Shown here piece after piece: positions 25,138-37,300 of a stretch of 64,000 nucleotides of DNA. The position numbers were made by a program, and so were the translations under genes. Position 1 is the stretch's first letter. Every line of letters starts with the position of its first letter. The stretch comes from Trichoplax sp. H2 (taxonomy: Eukaryota; Placozoa; Uniplacotomia; Trichoplacea), in assembly GCA_003344405.1 (NCBI GenBank), contig NOWV01000035.1, positions 1-64,000 of the forward strand, written 5' to 3'. The notes beneath the pieces were generated by a model. It had not been told where the DNA came from and searched no databases. It was given only the letters and a program-made list of their open reading frames with translations.

Positions 25138-28100
25138 TCAATCAACTTGTGATAATGTAAATTTGCGTAATTGCTCTAGCAAATATCGAATTTCTTGCTT
25201 GCTTTGATCGATAGAGATATTTTCTTGGTTTTCATATAGCTGTGCAATATGTGGATGCTCATGTTCAAAGTCTGTTGATAAAATTACAAGTGATTTCTCA
25301 ATCATCGAAATGCCTTCTTCATGCCTGCCTTGATCCAAATAAACACCTCCAATTAGGCCATATAATTCACCGATATCGGGATGACCGTGATCAAGGACTA
25401 GTAATCGAATTTCAAGTGATCTATTATACATAGAAATAGCTTCTTCGTACTTATCCTGATCTTTGTAGAGACTTCCTATGAGAGCATACGAACTAGCAAC
25501 TTTAGGGTGATGGTGATCATGGACTAATAATCGAATTTTGAGTGATTTCTGATACACAGAAAGAGCCTCTTCATACTTGCCTTGATATCGATATGTACTT
25601 CCCATGTTGTCATACAAGTCAGTTATATCAGGATGATTCTCACCAAAGACTAATAGCATTATTTTAAGCGACTTATCATACATGGAAATTGCCTCTTCAT
25701 ATCTGCCCTGGTTACAATAGACATTTCCTATGCTGAAATATAATATAGCTACATCGGGATAATTGTCATCATTGACCGATAATTGAATTTTCAGTGACTT
25801 CTCATACATAGAAATTGCTTCTTTATACTTTTTCTGATTATTATAGATATCTCCTATCTGGCGATATGAATTAGCAACATTGGAATGATTACAACCATAG
25901 ACTAATAATTGAATTTCTAACGACTTTTGAAACATAGAAATAGCTTTTACATACTGACGGCGATGACGATACATCAATCCCATGTTGCTATAGGATAAAG
26001 CAATATCAGGATGATTGTGATCAAGAGTTGATAATTTAATTTCGAGCGATTTCTCTAACATAGAAATTGCCAATTCATCTTTACCATGATCAGCATAGGT
26101 AGCTGCCATGTTGTTATACAATAACGCAATAGCGGGATTATTGAAGCCAAATTTTGATAGGCTAATGTCGAACGACTTCTTAAACATAGAAATAGCCTCT
26201 GTATGCTTGCCTTGAAGACAATATATACCTGCCAAGTTGTTATATGATGTAGCTACTTTGCAATGATTGTGGCCGTAGATTGATAATAGAATTTTGAGTG
26301 ATTTCTCATACATAGAAATAGCCTCTTCATACTTACCCTGATCCATATAGACAACTCCGATTCGGTTATATAATCCAGCAATTTCGGAATGATTCTGGCC
26401 ATAGATTGATAATAGAATTTCTAATGATTTCTTATACATGCTGATAGCCTCTTCAAATTTGCCCTGTTTATAATAGATAGTTGCTATGTTGCTTCCTGAT
26501 CCAGCTGCATCTGGATGATTTTCACCATGGACTGAAAGTTCAATTTTGTGTGCCTTCTCAAACATAGAAATGGCCATTTCATATTTACCTTGACTGCTGT
26601 AGGTAGAACCCATGTTGTTATACACTACAGCAACATGATGATCATCATGACCAAAAACAGAAATTGAAATTTCGAGCGCCTTGTTGTAACTAGACAAAGC
26701 CTCTTTATAATTGCCCTGATCATCGTAGATAGATGCTATACGATCATATACTGCACTAACATTTGGATGATTGGGACCAAGGACTGATACTTGAATTTCC
26801 AGTGATTTTTTAAACATTAACATGGCTTCTTCGTACTTATTCAGTTTTGAATAGGCCTCTGCTACGTAAAAATACGATTTAGCAGTTTCGGGATGATTAC
26901 GACCAAGGGCTGATAATTGAATTTTAAGTGCTTTCTCAAACATAGAAATGGCTTCTTCATATTTATCCTGCATTTTATTGATAATTCCAATGTTGTAATA
27001 TGATGAGGCAATATCGGAATGATTCGCATCCAGAAGTGCTAATTGAATTTCAAGTGCTTTTTCGTGCATTGAAATAGCCTCGTCAAGCTTGCCTAGATGA
27101 GATAGCAAAGTTGCCAGATTGTTATATGATTGACTAACAACAGGATGTTTAGGACCGAAAAATGATAATCTAATTTCGAGTGCCTTCTTATACATAGAAA
27201 TACCCACTTCTTCGTTTTTCAGATCGCTATAGACATTTCCCATGTTGCTATATATCGTGGCAATATCAGGATGATTGCGACCAAAGATCAATAATAGAAT
27301 TTCAAGTGCCTTTTTATACTCAGAAAGAGCCTCAGTATACTTGCTCTGAAAATAATGAACATTTGCAATACCCATGTGTGAAGAAGCAACTTTGAAATGA
27401 TTATAACCAAAAACCGATAATCGAATTTCGAGTGCCTTTTTATGTGCAATTATGGCTTTGTCATAATCGCCATGAAATGTATATGCATGTCCTATAGAGA
27501 AATATGATGCAGCAATCCCAAAATAATTCAAGTTTGATAGAAAAATTTCAATTGACTTTTCCAATATTATAATAGCTTCTTCATACTTGCCCTGATTCGT
27601 ATACTCATTTCCAATGTTGACATAGGATTGAGCAACATGGATATGATTGGAACCAAGAACTGACAATCGGATTTTAAGTGATCGTTCGTGCTTGGAAATA
27701 GCCTCGTCATACCTTCCCAAATTGGAGTAGACACTTCCCAGGCTGTTATACGATACAGCAACATCGAGATGATTATGACCGAGCACTGATAATTGAATTT
27801 TGAGTGCTTTATCATACTGGGAAATAGCTTTCTCATACTTCCCCTGATTAGAATACACAGCTCCCATGTTGTGATAGGATGCAGCAACATCGGAATGATT
27901 GCGACCAAGGACTGATAATCGAATTTTGAGTGCCTTTTCAAATGTTGATATAGCTTCTTCGTATTGATTCCGATTGAAATAAACACTTCCTATGTTATTC
28001 AGAGAGTGTGCAACATCAGCATGATTTTGACCAAAGACCAATAAACGAATTTCGAGTGACTTCTCATACATAGAAATAGCATCTTCAATCTTGCCCTGAT

Positions 28101-29157
28101 CATAAAAAACATTTCCCATGCTGTTATATGATTCGGCAACATCTGGATGATTGTGATCAAGTGTTGATAATCGAATTTTAAGTGCTTTCTCATGCATAGA
28201 ATTGGCCTCTTCATACTTGCCTTGCTCATTAAAGACAATTCCTAAGCTGTTATATGATTTGGCAACATCGGGATGATTGTTATCGAAGACGGAAGTTCGA
28301 ATTTTAAGTGACTTCTCATGCATAGTAATGGCTTCTTCATGTTTACCCTGCTCACTATAGACATTTCCTAGGTTATTATAAGAATTGGCAACATCGAGAT
28401 GATTATGACCAAGGACTGATTTTTGAATTTTAAGTGACTTCTCATACATAGTTATAGCCTCTTCATGCCTTTTTAGCTTCCGAAGCACATTTCCCAGGTT
28501 GTAATAAGATATAGCAGTGTCAGAATTATAGTTACTAAGGGCTGATAATTTAATATGTAGTGATTTCTCATACATCGAATGAGCCTTATCATATTTACTT
28601 TTAGCTTCATAAATAGCTCCTATATTTTCGTATGAATGACTTATGACTAAATCTTTCTCACCAAAACCTTTTAATTTTATATCTAGTGATTTCATATAAT
28701 AATTCAATGCTCCATTCCAATCCCTTTGTGACCGTTTAATTGCGCCTTGTCTATCTAAAGATCGAGCAATGATCATATCTTCTTGTAGCTTTTCACCTAC
28801 TTCTCCTATTTTTTCATTCAATCTCTCTGCTTCTACCCAGTCACTTTGTTGTTTATAGATATCGCTCATATGGATATAAATATCACATTGAAGTCGATCA
28901 AGATCGACATGACTTCTGGATATCGTTTCAATTTTATCCAAGGCTTGTTTGTAGTAAGTTATTGCTTCATTATAGTTGCCCGATTGATCACTCTCTTCAC
29001 CCCGCTCGTATAGAGATCTTATTTCTTGAGGGATAACAAACTTGACGGATTGGTTTTCCATGTTGTAAAATCTGAAGAAAGAATTCATACGATCGATATC
29101 AAACGATACATTAGGTAAATATGAAATTAAATTTTGCAACTGATAAATAAGAACCAA
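25138..29157 (-). CDS. Large intronless TPR-repeat protein (kinesin-light-chain-like TPRs)
   Basis: A single open frame of 1,339 residues. After an N-terminal region of about 190 residues with two or three irregular TPRs, the rest is about 27 tandem 42-residue repeats of the form NHPDVAxSYxNLGxVYxxQG followed by KYEEAISMYEKSLKIRLSVLG. This 42-residue spacing with a HP(D) start is typical of kinesin-light-chain/NPHP3-type TPRs and makes a solenoid for protein binding. No NB-ARC, kinase or other enzyme domain is visible, nor a signal peptide or membrane helix, so a cytosolic scaffold is the likely role. The open frame starts at 29157; the ATG at 29061 (MENQSVKF) just before the first TPR is an alternative start and may be the real one. 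Lack of introns sets it apart from the intron-dense genes around it. No orthologue was identified. Confidence 0.9.
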   Translation of the reverse strand: MVLIYQLQNLISYLPNVSFDIDRMNSFFRFYNMENQSVKFVIPQEIRSLYERGEESDQSGNYNEAITYYKQALDKIETISRSHVDLDRLQCDIYIHMSDIYKQQSDWVEAERLNEKIGEVGEKLQEDMIIARSLDRQGAIKRSQRDWNGALNYYMKSLDIKLKGFGEKDLVISHSYENIGAIYEAKSKYDKAHSMYEKSLHIKLSALSNYNSDTAISYYNLGNVLRKLKRHEEAITMYEKSLKIQKSVLGHNHLDVANSYNNLGNVYSEQGKHEEAITMHEKSLKIRTSVFDNNHPDVAKSYNSLGIVFNEQGKYEEANSMHEKALKIRLSTLDHNHPDVAESYNSMGNVFYDQGKIEDAISMYEKSLEIRLLVFGQNHADVAHSLNNIGSVYFNRNQYEEAISTFEKALKIRLSVLGRNHSDVAASYHNMGAVYSNQGKYEKAISQYDKALKIQLSVLGHNHLDVAVSYNSLGSVYSNLGRYDEAISKHERSLKIRLSVLGSNHIHVAQSYVNIGNEYTNQGKYEEAIIILEKSIEIFLSNLNYFGIAASYFSIGHAYTFHGDYDKAIIAHKKALEIRLSVFGYNHFKVASSHMGIANVHYFQSKYTEALSEYKKALEILLLIFGRNHPDIATIYSNMGNVYSDLKNEEVGISMYKKALEIRLSFFGPKHPVVSQSYNNLATLLSHLGKLDEAISMHEKALEIQLALLDANHSDIASSYYNIGIINKMQDKYEEAISMFEKALKIQLSALGRNHPETAKSYFYVAEAYSKLNKYEEAMLMFKKSLEIQVSVLGPNHPNVSAVYDRIASIYDDQGNYKEALSSYNKALEISISVFGHDDHHVAVVYNNMGSTYSSQGKYEMAISMFEKAHKIELSVHGENHPDAAGSGSNIATIYYKQGKFEEAISMYKKSLEILLSIYGQNHSEIAGLYNRIGVVYMDQGKYEEAISMYEKSLKILLSIYGHNHCKVATSYNNLAGIYCLQGKHTEAISMFKKSFDISLSKFGFNNPAIALLYNNMAATYADHGKDELAISMLEKSLEIKLSTLDHNHPDIALSYSNMGLMYRHRRQYVKAISMFQKSLEIQLLVYGCNHSNVANSYRQIGDIYNNQKKYKEAISMYEKSLKIQLSVNDDNYPDVAILYFSIGNVYCNQGRYEEAISMYDKSLKIMLLVFGENHPDITDLYDNMGSTYRYQGKYEEALSVYQKSLKIRLLVHDHHHPKVASSYALIGSLYKDQDKYEEAISMYNRSLEIRLLVLDHGHPDIGELYGLIGGVYLDQGRHEEGISMIEKSLVILSTDFEHEHPHIAQLYENQENISIDQSKQEIRYLLEQLRKFTLSQVD

Positions 29158-29602
29158 ACGGAAATGGTAGTTGCTACTGAAGATAACTTCTGCATATGTT
29201 ATATGAATATTTAGGCTTAATTTTCAATAGAAGCTACAACAATATTATAAGAATTTATTCGTATGTTTTCTACAATATTTATTAAAATAGTGTCTTATTG
29301 CAAAGTTGTTATTCTGATTAATAAATTTTGATGTATAAATATTAATGATTACCGTAATTCATCCATGGCCGCATTCATCAAGTGTTAAAGTATAACTAAT
29401 AGAACATGATGTTGAAATTAAGCTATTCAGTAGGAAATTTAATAAGGGGATTTCAAAATATTGTAACTGGAACTTTGTATATATCATTATTTTGTTGATA
29501 ATATCATGATTACTAAATCATAATATGATTCGTTATTCATTTTCATAGTTAAACTAAAAGTATTATCAACTACTGTACGACACTCATAAAGCTGCTATAA
29601 TT

Positions 29603-29612
29603 CCCCCCCCCC
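29603..29612. repeat. Homopolymer run of ten C
   Basis: Ten consecutive C in strongly AT-rich DNA, about 450 bp upstream of the TPR gene start. Such a run is prone to slippage and to sequencing error. Confidence 0.9.
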
Positions 29613-31060
29613 AAATGAAGGTATCGCCTTTTAAATAGTCCCTGAAATTCTTATCATCTACGCATGTAGCGTCGTTGAAGATTAACTGATTACTAATTCT
29701 TATTTCATCGTTTCTCCAGTAGAGTACTACCCACTATAGGGTGGCAGCTATCCGAGAGAGATAGTTATAACTTTTTTGAGATATAAAGATAAGAAACGGA
29801 ATCTACGCGTTCTCAATTGGAAGAATTGATTTTATGAGAATTCTAGCACTATCTAGTAAATTCACCTTAGATCACCGCAAGGTATTGTATGTATTAATTA
29901 ATACTATGAAACTTTTTAATCTTTCACTAATCACTAATGCGCTAACACCTCTTATTAGTAATCGCTATATGCACAACTTACTTTCGAAAGAAATAATTGT
30001 TTACTTCATAAAACTAGGCATCTAAAACTCATTATAACATAAGTCACTTATAGAATGCGCTTTGAATTGATTTTTATTTTACACGTATAAAATCGAGTAG
30101 GTATCAAAGGATAATTAAGCACTTAATGTAAAGTACTACTGTAATTAAACCTATCTTAAGTAAGCTTTAATCGGGTTAATCTCGGAAAACACTAATTTAG
30201 ATCTGTTTAAGTGCGATACAATGGAGGATTGTAATTGGGTATATTTAGACGGAAGCTGACTCATTGAATTTCAATCCATACCAATCAACTTTATAAAAAT
30301 TAAAAACGTAACCGCTAGTGCTCTCTTAAAGTACAGTAACAACTTATTAAAGAAAGCTAAAGGTAAAGCACTAAAAGGAGTGATATTGAGAAAGATTTAT
30401 TCTGGCAGAATTCATACTGTCAGTATAAATCGAACAACCGTTGGAAAAATAAAACTATAACATTTACTTACGATTAAGTAGATTTTTCTTTTAAGTTCTA
30501 GTTCTACGCCTATAACCGAAGAGCTCTATAATTTTCTAAAATGAATCACCTTTAATAGGTTTAAGAAAGCTCCAGGTGGCATACAAGAATAAATATTTAT
30601 CAACCTTTGCATTCCAGAAGAATCTGCTCATCAAAATAACTAATTACGCAAAGTTCAGATTACAAAAGGCTTCAAATTCCCTTACAAAATACTGTACGTG
30701 TAATATTAAGTAATTTTTTTATCTTATCTTTCTTATAATATAAGATGTAAATAAAGCTGAATATCTGTCCTGATTCATGGACTACTAACAGAGAAAAATA
30801 TTTTTCTCTCTTAGTTTTCATTACTACAGGCAACTTACTGTCAAGGTAGGTACTGAATCATACACCTTAAAGTTTTAACTGAGATCTAGAGTAACGCGTA
30901 ATTAAAAATCATGCAGTTTAGAGCAGCAATACGCAACTTCTCCATTTTAATATTTATAGCCTCAATCAATTGGCAGACGGACAAAAGGTAGCCTCGATAT
31001 GACATCTTTTTATTTCACCCTAGCCAATAACTCTTAGAGATTTATTTTATATCGTCGCGG

Positions 31061-31087
31061 TGACAGAGTTCTAAATATTCTCTGTCA
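31061..31087. repeat. Short inverted repeat
   Basis: TGACAGAG and CTCTGTCA pair perfectly over 8 bp around an 11-base loop. It lies about 300 bp beyond the copy C stop codon. Function unknown; chance is possible. Confidence 0.5.
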
Positions 31088-31386
31088 TTGACGGTAAAAT
31101 ATCTATAAAGATTTACAAATTGATTTCACACAGAGTTCCTGTAAAAATAATTATCTAAATCATAATTATTAAATAAAATAGTAACCCATGCTTGACAGCT
31201 GTGGTACTATAAAAACGCCTCCATTATCCTATCACTCAATAAATGCTATAATTTACTATATGCATATATTGCCCCACTGTAGGCATGCTACAACAAAGAT
31301 AAATGTATAGGATAAATTTAGAATTGGATTGATCAAAACGAAATATCATGTAATCAAAAAAATATTGAGAATGATGAATGACATTA

Positions 31387-34300
31387 CTAAAATGTTGTCC
31401 ACATTTCTGTTGCAGCTTCACTTTCTATCCTGTCTTGTAGATCAGGCGCCATGTTAGGGAAGAAATTAATTCCAGTCAATTCTTCAATATCGCGAACGCT
31501 AGCCACATGGCTAAATAAGTAGGAATTATAGGTCTGTTAAGAGTAGAAGAAATAAATATTAATAAAAATAGGATTAATAGAATCAAAAACCTCTCTGTTT
31601 TATATTTCATTTTTGACATATCGTATATAAAGTGATGAGGGATTACAATATGTTTATGTTCAATTGCCATTCTCTACCTGGCATTGAGGAGCAAATGAAT
31701 TAATATGTGGTAAAATAAAGGCTATAACATCAATTTTTCCCTTGCAAGGCTTAGCAGTCATAACTGAAGAGTCGCAAAGTAATTGATCAGAATCTTGACA
31801 TTTAGCTAAAATTTTATAAAAATGGGTTGGAATGACCACGGAGCCAATATCTCCTTTAAGCCAACTGACAAAGAAAGTAGTATGAAGTAGGATAAAACAA
31901 GGAACAATTTTCGCCATCATTTGATATTTAGTTATAGAGAATGCACTCTAAGTATACTAGATTTTCAGAAATTATTATTTAACTTACTACGATGGATTAC
32001 CCACGACAGTTTTCCAGTCAGCTTTGACAATTGAGCCTGAAATGACATAAATACTTCCAAATAGCCGAGCCCAATCGCGAGTTAATTTTTCCAAATCAAG
32101 CCAAGGTCCTTGATTGATTATGAGATAAAATTAGAAATTTCCTATGTTATCTTTAGGTATCTTTACAAATTATCTGATTGTTAGAGAAATTGTTTAGCTA
32201 TTTGATATTCAATCAGCTTGTGAACGGTCAAGAAACATTCCCATTATTTGAATGAACTCAGAATAGCGTTTACCTGCATTAAAGGCGTAGACTTGTGGAG
32301 CAATATTGGATAGAATAAACGTATTCGCTTGCGCTTCTAAATCAAAACTCATATCACCTGAGCATATAATCAAGGAATTATTTTAGATATCGTTAATTAT
32401 TAATACAAGTTTCATCAGATCGTTGTGTATTGGAACTAAAAATGACTAGAAGCCAACTATTTGCTACCATTAGGTGCTAAATGCCCACGATTATAACCAG
32501 ATCGATAGTAATTAGAACAATTAGATGTTTGGGCAGCAACATTTAGCCTACTATCACGTCGAAAACAGTCTATTCTTGATAGTGGCCTTAATGATTCCTA
32601 TAAGAATTTAATTCCGAGATAGAATTTTTAAGTTATAATATTTTTTCCATTAATTAGGTCATTATTGGACATCGACCATTAACAAACTTACTGTATCAGT
32701 TAAATGATAGCCAACAAATAACGGTACATGAAAGGTATTGCTGTATCCAGTTATATAATGATTCTGGTATAGAGTACAAGTATCCAATGATGCTCGATAT
32801 CTGGGTATTCCCCACGGAAAGTTGCGATTCTCAGACTCTTTCTCTGTTGTAATATATTTCGTTATATATAAAGTTAATCATAGAAATAGAGTATGACCTC
32901 TGAAGTTATGAAAATGATAATCTATGGATTATTTCAGTTTTAGACCTTGTTGTTGTGTCATTCTGAGAGCTTGATTAAAGATGGTGAGATTTACCGAACT
33001 CTTAAATTTTTAAATAGATAAAAGCCTTCGCTCAACGATATTAGGTATGGCTAATCTGTTACCGAGCTGAAAAACTTTTATTTGTTTTCCATCTTTAATG
33101 AAAAATATTACGTGAACGTACAAGATTCCTTAACTATTTTTTAGTTACAATCCTACAAGATCTACCTTACAATCTGGACAAACACAATCAGAACAATTTT
33201 CTCTATCGATATAAACGTTATGATCTTGTGGTACTCGACAGACTGACCCCAACTGACCAGCAATCTGGGTAGCTACAGCCGTAGAATTTTGCAAAATGAA
33301 ATTCAGTCTTCCTATAGTGCCATCATTTTTAGCTGGTTTAATCAATAAGAGAGCTATACAAGGCCAGAAAGAAAATTAGTAAAAATTAAGCTCTTGTTAA
33401 GTACCTATTTCTTAGAATGAATTAGAAATCGACTTTGACACATTAGCGAATAGCGTTAGTAAATTATTTAGTCTTAGGGCTTTACTAAGATCAAACTGAA
33501 TATTTTATACATTATCTGCCGTGTTATTACAGAAAATTTAAATTGAGAACTTTGTGGCTAATTGCCGTCACTGTAAGGTATAACTGTACATCCCACATAC
33601 TTCAAAACTAAAAATTCTATTTCTATACTTTACTAGATATGCAAGAATTATGTCTATTAATCCTGGTGTACGGTAAGCCATGAACGTCAAAAAATGGAGC
33701 AAAGGCATCATGTCAGTGATTTATCTCTAAGATATTGCATAAAATTAAGATTTGATTATGATCTGCATAGCTAAAAGTTGTCACAACATCATAAAGGAAA
33801 GTTTTGCAAAAATTATTACATGATTATCCAAAAAGGTGCATAGACTGGATCAAGTGACTAAGTCATCCATTACCTGCCATGATATTGTATAGTTCAATGT
33901 TTTTAAACGGTTTAATTGTGAGTGATTTTTTAAATCCAGGGCCAGCAGCGAAAAAGATAGTTCTCATATCAGGGTCTAAATTGTCCCAGCCATGATTAGC
34001 GCCATTGCAGGATGTATCTGCTGGGTTATATCTAGAATTGTTCAATCAGAAAGCAGATTTAGAATTATCGGATAGGCTATTTTCAAATTTAGTAACACGG
34101 TAATGTCGAAAAGTATTTCTGTACTACATTTAGATTGTACTGTAACTATAATCTACTCATAATATAGACATTTTATATTGCTCTTAAATATGGATACCTT
34201 TATAGTCTGTTTGTACCATATTCAAATATGGCTCGCTGTGTTTAGTTATTTATAGTATTTACAGTCTTCACTATTTTCTACTACCATTTGCTATTACATA

Positions 34301-37300
34301 GTCTGTTACGATGCATGTTGTATTCCATTTTGCAATCTTGTTCTCTACTCGTGTTTTATCTCAGAAGCTATAAGAAGCGCCGATTTCTACCTTAGAAATC
34401 ATCAGTTGCACTAGTCGCAGTAGTAGTACTTCCTAACGTCACTTCATGGCAGCCTACACGTTGATCTACCGTAACTAGCGCATTTTAGCTCCACTACTAT
34501 CTAAACATAGTATCCACTTTTATTAAAATTCATTGCTTAATTTATGTAAATGACTAATAAGTCCGTGGCCGCTGACTCTTCGAACCCTCCATCACAATTT
34601 ATATTTTACATCCCTCTAACAATAAATTACTTAAAAATAAGCCCAGATATTCCTAGATTTAGTCTCCCTACTGATATTAATAGGGCGAAATAGAAAATAA
34701 AGTATAGCTAAATTAAAATCCTTTTCCGTATTTAGTACTATCGATTCTTTTTCCAAAATATTAGCAAAGGATCCGTCTATTAAAACAATAGGATTTGGTT
34801 AAAGTAAGGTAAGGAGAGCTTAATCAATTATTTACTAAAGATATTTCACGGATTTAGCTTAATTTTCTACGCTGCATTATGCGCAAATATTTGAGAGATA
34901 AATCACCAAATCAATCAACTGATGATGCCGGTTAATTTAAATTTCAATACAATTAGTAAATATCAACGATCAGATGGAGCGATTCCCTTTCTTAGAACAA
35001 ATAGGGTGCGGTAATCCTGAGTAAAGGTACTTCGTTGATTTAGCTTAGCTTTCTACACACTTTAATCATGATGCTATAGGTATAATCATCCACCTAAATC
35101 TATTACAACAGGTAACAGTTACTTCATATTTCCATAATAAAATACTAGCGTTACCAATAGCGAAACAGGTGCAAGATGATATTGTAACGGTAATATTAAA
35201 TTGTCTCTAGTTGTGTGGAACATGGTGTCAGTTCCGCCTATGTTAGCGCTATATATATGTTATTGATTATCTATTGGTGGGAATCGGAAAGATGTAGCGG
35301 TGTTAATGGGCCTCTTGGCGAGAAGTGCAGGTGGAAGTCCTAGAAGATTGACTATTGGTCGAGGAGCTGAGAAACAAGGTTCGAGGCGATATAAACAAGA
35401 CGCGGACCATGTTAAAGGGCTTCTATACTGTAGCCGTTACGATATACTATTTTGTATAGGGAAAATTGTGATAGAGTTTTGATGTAAATATTTACATCAA
35501 AGATAGATATATAAGGAGGCTAATATAATTGTAGAAGTAGATAGATTCATTCATAGGTTAGCTTGAAGAAGACATAGTAGTTATTCTTTTGATATTATAT
35601 CCGTAGTTTTTAATGCCTGTATTTTAACATCGTAATAAACTTTTTATATGATATATAATTTCTTACTTAGATTAGCTAGCTGAAATAAGATTACTTACGT
35701 TGACCCTACCAGCCAGTTTTCATTTGGCATAATAATTACATCTGGAATACGGCTATACAAATGAAGAGTATACCATATACAAGCTCATTGTCTTTATATC
35801 CAGTTGGGCATATCAAAATCTCAACTGCATCATGTGTTATACTCTCTTTACCTGTTGTTACAATAATGAAGTCGATAGGGTAATTCTTCTTTCTTATATA
35901 CGCTCCAATGTTTGAATTTGCACTAATTTCACAAAATAGGTTGATCTACTTTATTTTCATTTCTACTTTAGAATTGTTGGATATACCAAATATTTTTGCT
36001 TACTTTTAATTTCTGTACAAGCTCCGTAGCGTTTCCTATCATTATGAGACAGTCAAATCTTCACTCAGAAAGTATAGGCTAATCGTGATAGTTATTTCAT
36101 GGCTATCTATTCCATTGACGCTATTTAATTCTTCATCAATTTTACCTCCATGAATTCGAATACCACCAAATGGTCCACGATTAATAATGTTATAATGACC
36201 GATGTCGATTAACTGAAAGAAACATCATACTATTGTAAGTAGACAGTGTGCAACAATATTTGACTCAACAAAGCAGGATTCTATCATTGTTAACTTACTT
36301 GGTCGAGATAGACCACCCTTTTGCAGCATGTTTTTCTCATTCCTTGTCAAAGATAATAGGACAAATTCAAATATCTTTAATTTAGTCATTAGCATTTTTG
36401 CTTTATTGCTATCAAAAAGGAATTAGGGTCTGTACAATCGCGAATGAAAAATGTTAGCGAGCTAAGTAGCTTTGAATATATCAATTAATTTCCTATAATC
36501 AAGAAAGCATATTTCGTAGGATATTACAGGTATCTATAAATGTAACTAATATAACTCAAGTTACAGTATTAAGCATTCTACATTTGTACAGCATACAGTA
36601 CACGGTATAAAGTTACTGAACCTCTGACAGGTCTATCAAATGGTAATACTATCTGTTAAATGAGCACATTATCGTAAACCGTCAGCAAAGCGACGGGAGT
36701 TTGTACTAGTATAACCGATACTAACCATGATCTGATGTCACGATAATATTGACGCAATCCTCTAATCCTCTTTCCTTTAATCCTGAAAATATAGCTCCAA
36801 GAATATCATCTACTCTTTTAATTTCATAATCAACCTAAAAATCAATAGTAACTTCATCAGTATTCACGCGCAATATATCCGGCTGAGAATAGAATATTTG
36901 CTATCTACCTGATTAGAATCTGGACCATAAAGATGCCCTACACGATCTGGCTGGTCAAAGTACATGGTAATGATCATAGGCCTACGAGCATAAATAATTA
37001 CCATACATTATTATTAAAGCCATAGACGAATCGTCATTAACTGCCATTTTAGTACGTAATTGGAGCAGTTTTATACAATCTGGAAATGATTGCAATTTCA
37101 ATTGTTAAACTTTCCTTGCTATTCGCTATTTTGATGTTGTGGTACTTATTTTTGAACGTGAGATATCGCATACTCGTATATGCGTATAAGCAAACTTTGG
37201 ATGATCGTAATTTTACTATGTACCATAGATTCTGCATGTAGCATTTGTATAAATGTGAGCTAAACTACTGTTGATAACGATATTTAGCTATATAGTGTTA

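Larger units (their letters stand above)
29158..31386. other. Intergenic region between TPR gene and ENPP copy C
   Basis: It should contain the promoter of the TPR gene and the 3' end of copy C. I see no convincing exon. It holds a run of ten C at 29603-29612 and an 8-bp stem hairpin at 31061-31087. The short plus-strand frame at 29834-30025 has no recognisable features. Confidence 0.45.

Noticed and set aside
27567-28238. Two minus-strand frames of 139 and 79 codons
   Set aside because: Out-of-frame readings inside the TPR repeats; repetition of the DNA keeps alternate frames open.
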